This document shows, one piece after another, positions 60,327-64,000 of a stretch of 64,000 nucleotides of DNA (within the stretch, counting starts at the first letter, position 1; each line of letters begins with the position of its first letter). This DNA comes from an uncultured Clostridia bacterium (GTDB taxonomy: Bacteria > Bacillota > Clostridia > Christensenellales > Borkfalkiaceae). The notes under the pieces were generated by a model. That model saw only the letters and a program-made list of their open reading frames with translations, searched no databases and was not told the DNA's origin. The stretch is from the NCBI GenBank assembly GCA_944327625.1, contig CALVHL010000004.1, forward strand, positions 1 to 64,000, given 5' to 3'. Position numbers and translations under genes: made by a program.

Positions 60327-62054
60327 TCAGATCTTGGGGTTGGGTTTGTACGAGGTGTGCAGTATCTCGTGCGCCCTGTGGCTGTTGGGGAAGTTGAGAT
60401 AATCGTTGTAGATTATGTCTATCGTGGGCGAGTCTGCCGAACGGCGATAGCTGTTGGTGTTGTCGCATGAATACAGCGCCTTGGCGCGCGCCTCTTTGAG
60501 TTCGACAGAGTTTCTCACGCTGTCGGGCAGGGTGGGCTGACCGCCGCCGTTTACGCAGCCGCCGGGGCAGGACATTATCTCGACGAAGTCGTACTTCTTT
60601 TCGCCCGACTTTATGCTCTCGACGATCTTTCTCGCGTTGTCCAGGCCGCTTGCAACGGCTACCTTAATGGTGTGTCCGGCAACGAGGTAAGTGGCTTCCT
60701 TTATGGGGTTGCTGCCGCGGACGGCGAAGAAATCGAGCACTTCAAAGCTGCCGTCGAGCATGTGCGCCGCTGTACGGAGAGCGGCTTCCATAACGCCGCC
60801 CGTCGCGCCGAATATCGCGCCCGCGCCCGTCGCGGTTGCAAAGGGGTTGTCAAATTCTTCGTCGGGCAGTTCGGTGAACTTGATGCCCGCCGTCTTGATC
60901 ATTCTCGCAAGTTCGCGCGTCGTAATTGCAACGTCGACGTCGCCCTTCATCTCCTCTCTCGCGCACTCGTATTTCTTTGCCGTGCAGGGAATTACGCTGA
61001 CGACGAATAGCGAGGCGGGATCGATATTGTTCTTCTCGCACCAATAGGTTTTGAGCAGTGCGCCGAACATCTGCTGGGGCGACTTGCAGGTCGAAAGGTG
61101 GGGTATCATCTCGGGATAGGTCTGCTCTATGAACTTTATCCACGCGGGGCAGCAGCTCGTGAACATGGGCATGGGCTTGTTGGTCTTAATGCGGTTGATG
61201 AGTTCGCTCGCCTCCTCCATAATCGTGAGGTCGGCGGTGACGTCCATATTGAACACCGCTTCGGGGTTGAAGCGGCGGATAGCCGCAATCATCTTGCCCT
61301 CTACGTTCGTGCCGATGGGCATATCGAACGCCTCGCCGAGGGTTGCCCTTACGGAGGGAGCGGTTATGAATACTACTTTCTTGCTGCTGTCGGAGAGCGC
61401 CGCCCATACTTCGTTTATGTTGCTCTTTTCGGAGAGTGCGCCGACGGGGCAGTCGACCACGCACTGGCCGCAGCCCACGCAGGGCGATTCGACGAGCGGG
61501 CGGTCGAACGCGCTGCCGATATGTACGTTGAAGCCCCTGCCGATAGGACCTATCGCGTATATTCCCTGCTTCTTGCAGGCGTTGACGCAGCGCATACAGT
61601 TTATGCACTTATCGTTATCCCTTATGAGATAGGGGGTAGAGTCGTCGAGGGGCAGCACGAAGTCCTCGCCCTTGAACCTGTCCTCGTCGACGCTGTAACC
61701 GAGCGAAAGGCGCTGCAGCTCGCACGAGTGGTTTCTCTCGCAGGAAAGGCACTTCTTCTTGTGCTTGGAGAGTATGAGTTCGAGCGTCATCTTTCTCGAC
61801 TGGCGGCACTTTTCGGTGTTCGTCCTTACTTCCATGCCCTCGGCCACGGGATAGACGCAGGCAGCCACGAGCCCTCTCGCGCCCGTCGCCTCGACTACGC
61901 ACATTCTGCAACTGCCCATTCGGCTGACGTCTTTGAGGAAGCAGAGGGTGGGTATTTCGATATGCGCCTGCCTTGCCGCCTGTAAAATGGTCGTTCCTTC
62001 GGGAACGGTTACGGGTATTCCGTTAATTTTAAGGTTAATCATCTTAGTTTCCAT
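60327..62054 (-). CDS. hydA: [FeFe] hydrogenase catalytic subunit (HydA, NADH/ferredoxin-linked type)
   Basis: Reversibly reduces protons to H2. In 575 residues: an N-terminal [2Fe-2S] domain (SRMGSCRMCVVEATG), a His-Cys3 cluster (HKKKCLSCERNHSCEL), two [4Fe-4S] sets (CINCMRCVNACKKQG, CVGCGQCVVDCPVGAL) and the H-cluster motifs TSCCPAW, VIPCTAKKYE and SCPGGCVNGGGQP, all complete. With hydB it forms the electron-bifurcating type that couples NADH and ferredoxin. Start options are ATG 62054 behind GTGAGGTGTACG (chosen) and GTG 62066, which overlaps the hydB stop as GTGA. Confidence 0.96.
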   Translation of the reverse strand: METKMINLKINGIPVTVPEGTTILQAARQAHIEIPTLCFLKDVSRMGSCRMCVVEATGARGLVAACVYPVAEGMEVRTNTEKCRQSRKMTLELILSKHKKKCLSCERNHSCELQRLSLGYSVDEDRFKGEDFVLPLDDSTPYLIRDNDKCINCMRCVNACKKQGIYAIGPIGRGFNVHIGSAFDRPLVESPCVGCGQCVVDCPVGALSEKSNINEVWAALSDSSKKVVFITAPSVRATLGEAFDMPIGTNVEGKMIAAIRRFNPEAVFNMDVTADLTIMEEASELINRIKTNKPMPMFTSCCPAWIKFIEQTYPEMIPHLSTCKSPQQMFGALLKTYWCEKNNIDPASLFVVSVIPCTAKKYECAREEMKGDVDVAITTRELARMIKTAGIKFTELPDEEFDNPFATATGAGAIFGATGGVMEAALRTAAHMLDGSFEVLDFFAVRGSNPIKEATYLVAGHTIKVAVASGLDNARKIVESIKSGEKKYDFVEIMSCPGGCVNGGGQPTLPDSVRNSVELKEARAKALYSCDNTNSYRRSADSPTIDIIYNDYLNFPNSHRAHEILHTSYKPNPKI

Positions 62055-62062
62055 CGTACACC

Positions 62063-63955
62063 TCACTTTCTCTCAATGGCGTCAAACTTACAGTTAGCCA
62101 TGCACAGTCCGCACTTTACGCACTTTGCGGTATCTATGACGTGCGGCTGCTTGACGGAACCCGAAATGGCGTGTACGGGGCAGTTCCTTGCGCACAGCGT
62201 ACAGCCCTTGCACTTGGCGGGATCGATATGGTAAGTGAACAGCGCCTTGCACACGCCCGCGCGGCAAATCTTTTTGGTGATGTGCTCGTCATATTCCTCC
62301 CTGAAATAGCGCAGGGTGGAGAGTACGGGGTTGGGCGCGGACTGACCGAGCGCGCACAGCGACGACTGCTTCATGTGGTTGGACAGTTCTTCGATCTTGT
62401 CTATGTCCTCGGGTTCGCCCTTGCCGTCTGTAATCTTGGTGAGCAGCTGTAAAAGCCTCTTTGTGCCTATTCTGCAAGGCGTACACTTGCCGCACGACTC
62501 GTCTGCGGTGAATTCGAGATAGAACTTTGAAATGTCGACCATACAGGTGTCTTCGTCGAGTATTATCATGCCGCCGCTGCCCATCATGGAGCCTATCTGA
62601 ATGAGGCTGTCATAGTCTATGGGAACGTCTATGCACTCTGCGGGGATACAGCCGCCCGAAGGACCGCCAGTCTGCGCCGCCTTGAACGCCTTGCCGTTTG
62701 GTATGCCGCCGCCGATCTCCTCGACTATTTCCCTCAGCGTCGTGCCCATGGGCACTTCGACGAGGCCGACGTTGGTAATTTTTCCGCCCAGCGCGAATAC
62801 CTTTGTGCCCGACGAATTCTTCGTGCCAATCGACGAGAACCACGCCGCGCCCTTCATTATTATGGGGTTGATATTCGCCCAGGTCTCTACGTTGTTCAAT
62901 ATGGTGGGCTTGCCGAAAAGTCCTTTGACGGCGGGGAAGGGAGGACGGGGACGGGGCTCGCCGCGGTGACCTTCAATGCTCCTCATCAGCGCCGTCTCCT
63001 CGCCGCAGACGAACGCGCCCGCGCCGAGACGTATTTCTATGTCGAAGTCGAACCCGCTGCCGAGTATGTTCTTGCCTAAAAGTCCGTATTCCCTCGCCTG
63101 AGTTATGGCTATTTTAAGCCTTGCCACGGCTACGGGGTATTCTGCGCGGACGTAGATGAAGCCGTTGTGCGCGCCTATCGCATAGCCGGCTATCGCCATT
63201 GCTTCAAGTACGCAGTGCGGATCGCCCTCGAGCACCGAACGGTCCATGAACGCGCCGGGATCGCCCTCGTCGGCGTTGCAGCAGACGTATTTGACGTCGC
63301 CCTTGGACGCCTTGGCGAACGCCCATTTTCTGCCCGTGGGGAAGCCCGCGCCGCCCCTGCCGCGCAGACCGGACGCAAGCATTTCGTTGATTACGTCGTC
63401 GGGACTCATCAGAAGCAGTACCTTTTCAAGCGCTTCATAGTCGCCTGCGGCAATCGCCTCGTTGATATTCTCGGGTGCGATTACACCGCAGTTGCGGAGC
63501 GCTATTCTCATCTGCTTTTTATAGAAGGGCGTTTCGGCGAAGGGTATTATTTCGCCGCTCTCTGTAATCGTGCCCTTGTAGAGGTATTCCTTGACGACCT
63601 CGCCGCCCTTTTTAAGGTGCTTTTCGACTATCGTCTTGGCGTGTTCGGGCGTCATCTGCGAATAGAATACGCCCTCGGGATAGACTATCATTATAGGACC
63701 GAGTGCGCAGAGCCCGAAGCAGCCCGTCTTGACGACGAGCACGTCGTCTATATTGTTCTCCGCAAGAGAAGTTTCAAGCTGTTTTAAAACTTTGAGCGAG
63801 TGGGAGGAGGTACAGCCCGTACCGCCGCAGACGAGCACCTGTTTGCGGTATTTGGTCTTGGCGGCAAGCTTTTCGCCTTCTTCCCTGATTATGCGGCGGA
63901 CAGCCACTATGTCGTGATACTTTTTGCGTATGCAGTCTAACTTTTCGGGAGTCAT
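62063..63955 (-). CDS. hydB: Hydrogenase diaphorase subunit, NuoF-like (HydB)
   Basis: The flavin subunit of bifurcating [FeFe] hydrogenases, where FMN splits electrons between NADH and ferredoxin. In 630 residues: a thioredoxin-like [2Fe-2S] domain (about 35-120: CGGTGCTSSHSLK, KTGCFGLCALGP), the NuoF core with NADH/FMN loops (GRGGAGFPTGRKW, CNADEGDPGAFMDR, GAGAFVCGEETALM), the [4Fe-4S] site CGKCTPCRIGTKR near 480, and a C-terminal two-cluster ferredoxin (CKGCTLCARNCPVHAI, CVKCGLCMANCKFDAI). It overlaps the gene before it by four bases and nearly touches hydA. Confidence 0.96.
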   Translation of the reverse strand: MTPEKLDCIRKKYHDIVAVRRIIREEGEKLAAKTKYRKQVLVCGGTGCTSSHSLKVLKQLETSLAENNIDDVLVVKTGCFGLCALGPIMIVYPEGVFYSQMTPEHAKTIVEKHLKKGGEVVKEYLYKGTITESGEIIPFAETPFYKKQMRIALRNCGVIAPENINEAIAAGDYEALEKVLLLMSPDDVINEMLASGLRGRGGAGFPTGRKWAFAKASKGDVKYVCCNADEGDPGAFMDRSVLEGDPHCVLEAMAIAGYAIGAHNGFIYVRAEYPVAVARLKIAITQAREYGLLGKNILGSGFDFDIEIRLGAGAFVCGEETALMRSIEGHRGEPRPRPPFPAVKGLFGKPTILNNVETWANINPIIMKGAAWFSSIGTKNSSGTKVFALGGKITNVGLVEVPMGTTLREIVEEIGGGIPNGKAFKAAQTGGPSGGCIPAECIDVPIDYDSLIQIGSMMGSGGMIILDEDTCMVDISKFYLEFTADESCGKCTPCRIGTKRLLQLLTKITDGKGEPEDIDKIEELSNHMKQSSLCALGQSAPNPVLSTLRYFREEYDEHITKKICRAGVCKALFTYHIDPAKCKGCTLCARNCPVHAISGSVKQPHVIDTAKCVKCGLCMANCKFDAIERK

Positions 63956-64000
63956 GCTTTTTCCTCCTGTCTGTACTTATCGAGAATGTCCTTGACCATA
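63952..64000 (-). CDS. C-terminal end of an upstream hydrogenase-operon gene (cut by window)
   Basis: The minus strand from the window edge reads an open frame ending MVKDILDKYRQEEKA and a TGA that overlaps the hydB ATG (ATGA). Only about 15 residues are visible. The operon position and a tail like ILxKYR suggest the NuoE-like subunit HydC, but the fragment is too short to be sure. Confidence 0.5.
   Translation of the reverse strand, partial: MVKDILDKYRQEEKA

Overview
The window looks like a chromosomal segment of an uncultured anaerobic Bacillota, most likely class Clostridia. Evidence: an L10-leader-controlled rplJ-rplL pair, a grpE-dnaK-dnaJ cluster, a FeoA-FeoA-FeoB iron locus with a Cys-rich FeoB partner, a bifurcating-type [FeFe] hydrogenase, SipW/TasA-type secreted proteins, Shine-Dalgarno sites of the GGAGG type and many consensus TTGACA-17-TATAAT promoters. 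Base composition is moderate to GC-rich with a few conspicuously AT-rich patches. Finer placement is a guess. I saw no tRNA, rRNA, CRISPR array, transposase or integrase.

Layout: 0-9 kb: a modular structured repeat, iscU/nifU-like and ttcA-like genes, rplJ-rplL, an orphan SARP-type response regulator, a cyclophilin-like lipoprotein and the feo operon. 9-17 kb: a second copy of the repeat in the leader of an aspartate aminotransferase gene, a small P-loop protein, thrC, and a compact run trpS / DUF5685-like / J-domain-like Cys-rich protein / membrane protein / rlmD. 17-19 kb: a 1.77 kb AT-rich segment bounded by perfect 37-bp direct repeats of the rlmD 3' end, carrying one gene whose GC-rich paralogue lies at 22.7 kb. 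19-25.5 kb: flavodoxin, a Cys-containing small protein, a beta-helix/collagen-like surface protein, the paralogue, and RtcB.

25.9-40.2 kb is the most interesting region. A promoter and a c-di-GMP-I (GEMM-I) riboswitch with its terminator precede four genes for secreted proteins with SipW-type N termini, two of them very large with leucine-rich repeats. Converging on them from the other side is a phosphorelay operon (REC/HD-GYP/PAS-like/GGDEF protein, HPt protein, double-receiver hybrid kinase) that should make and/or degrade c-di-GMP. Together they look like a self-contained sense - second messenger - surface/matrix module.

40.5-50.7 kb: an iron-type alcohol dehydrogenase, then a minus-strand branched-chain amino acid cluster ilvB-ilvN-[repeat]-ilvD-(DUF4097-like)-leuC-leuD-leuB-yggS. 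50.9-54.8 kb: an amino-sugar operon with a free-standing GlmU acetyltransferase domain, glmM (apparently starting at ACG) and glmS, making GlcN-6-P, GlcN-1-P and GlcNAc-1-P in sequence. 55-60 kb: a tyrosine phosphatase and grpE-dnaK-dnaJ. 60.3-64 kb: hydA, hydB and the cut-off end of a third hydrogenase-operon gene. Two families of dispersed intergenic repeats (one large, with covarying hairpins; one short, around GGCATATATGCGGGGCAATT) are spread over the window.
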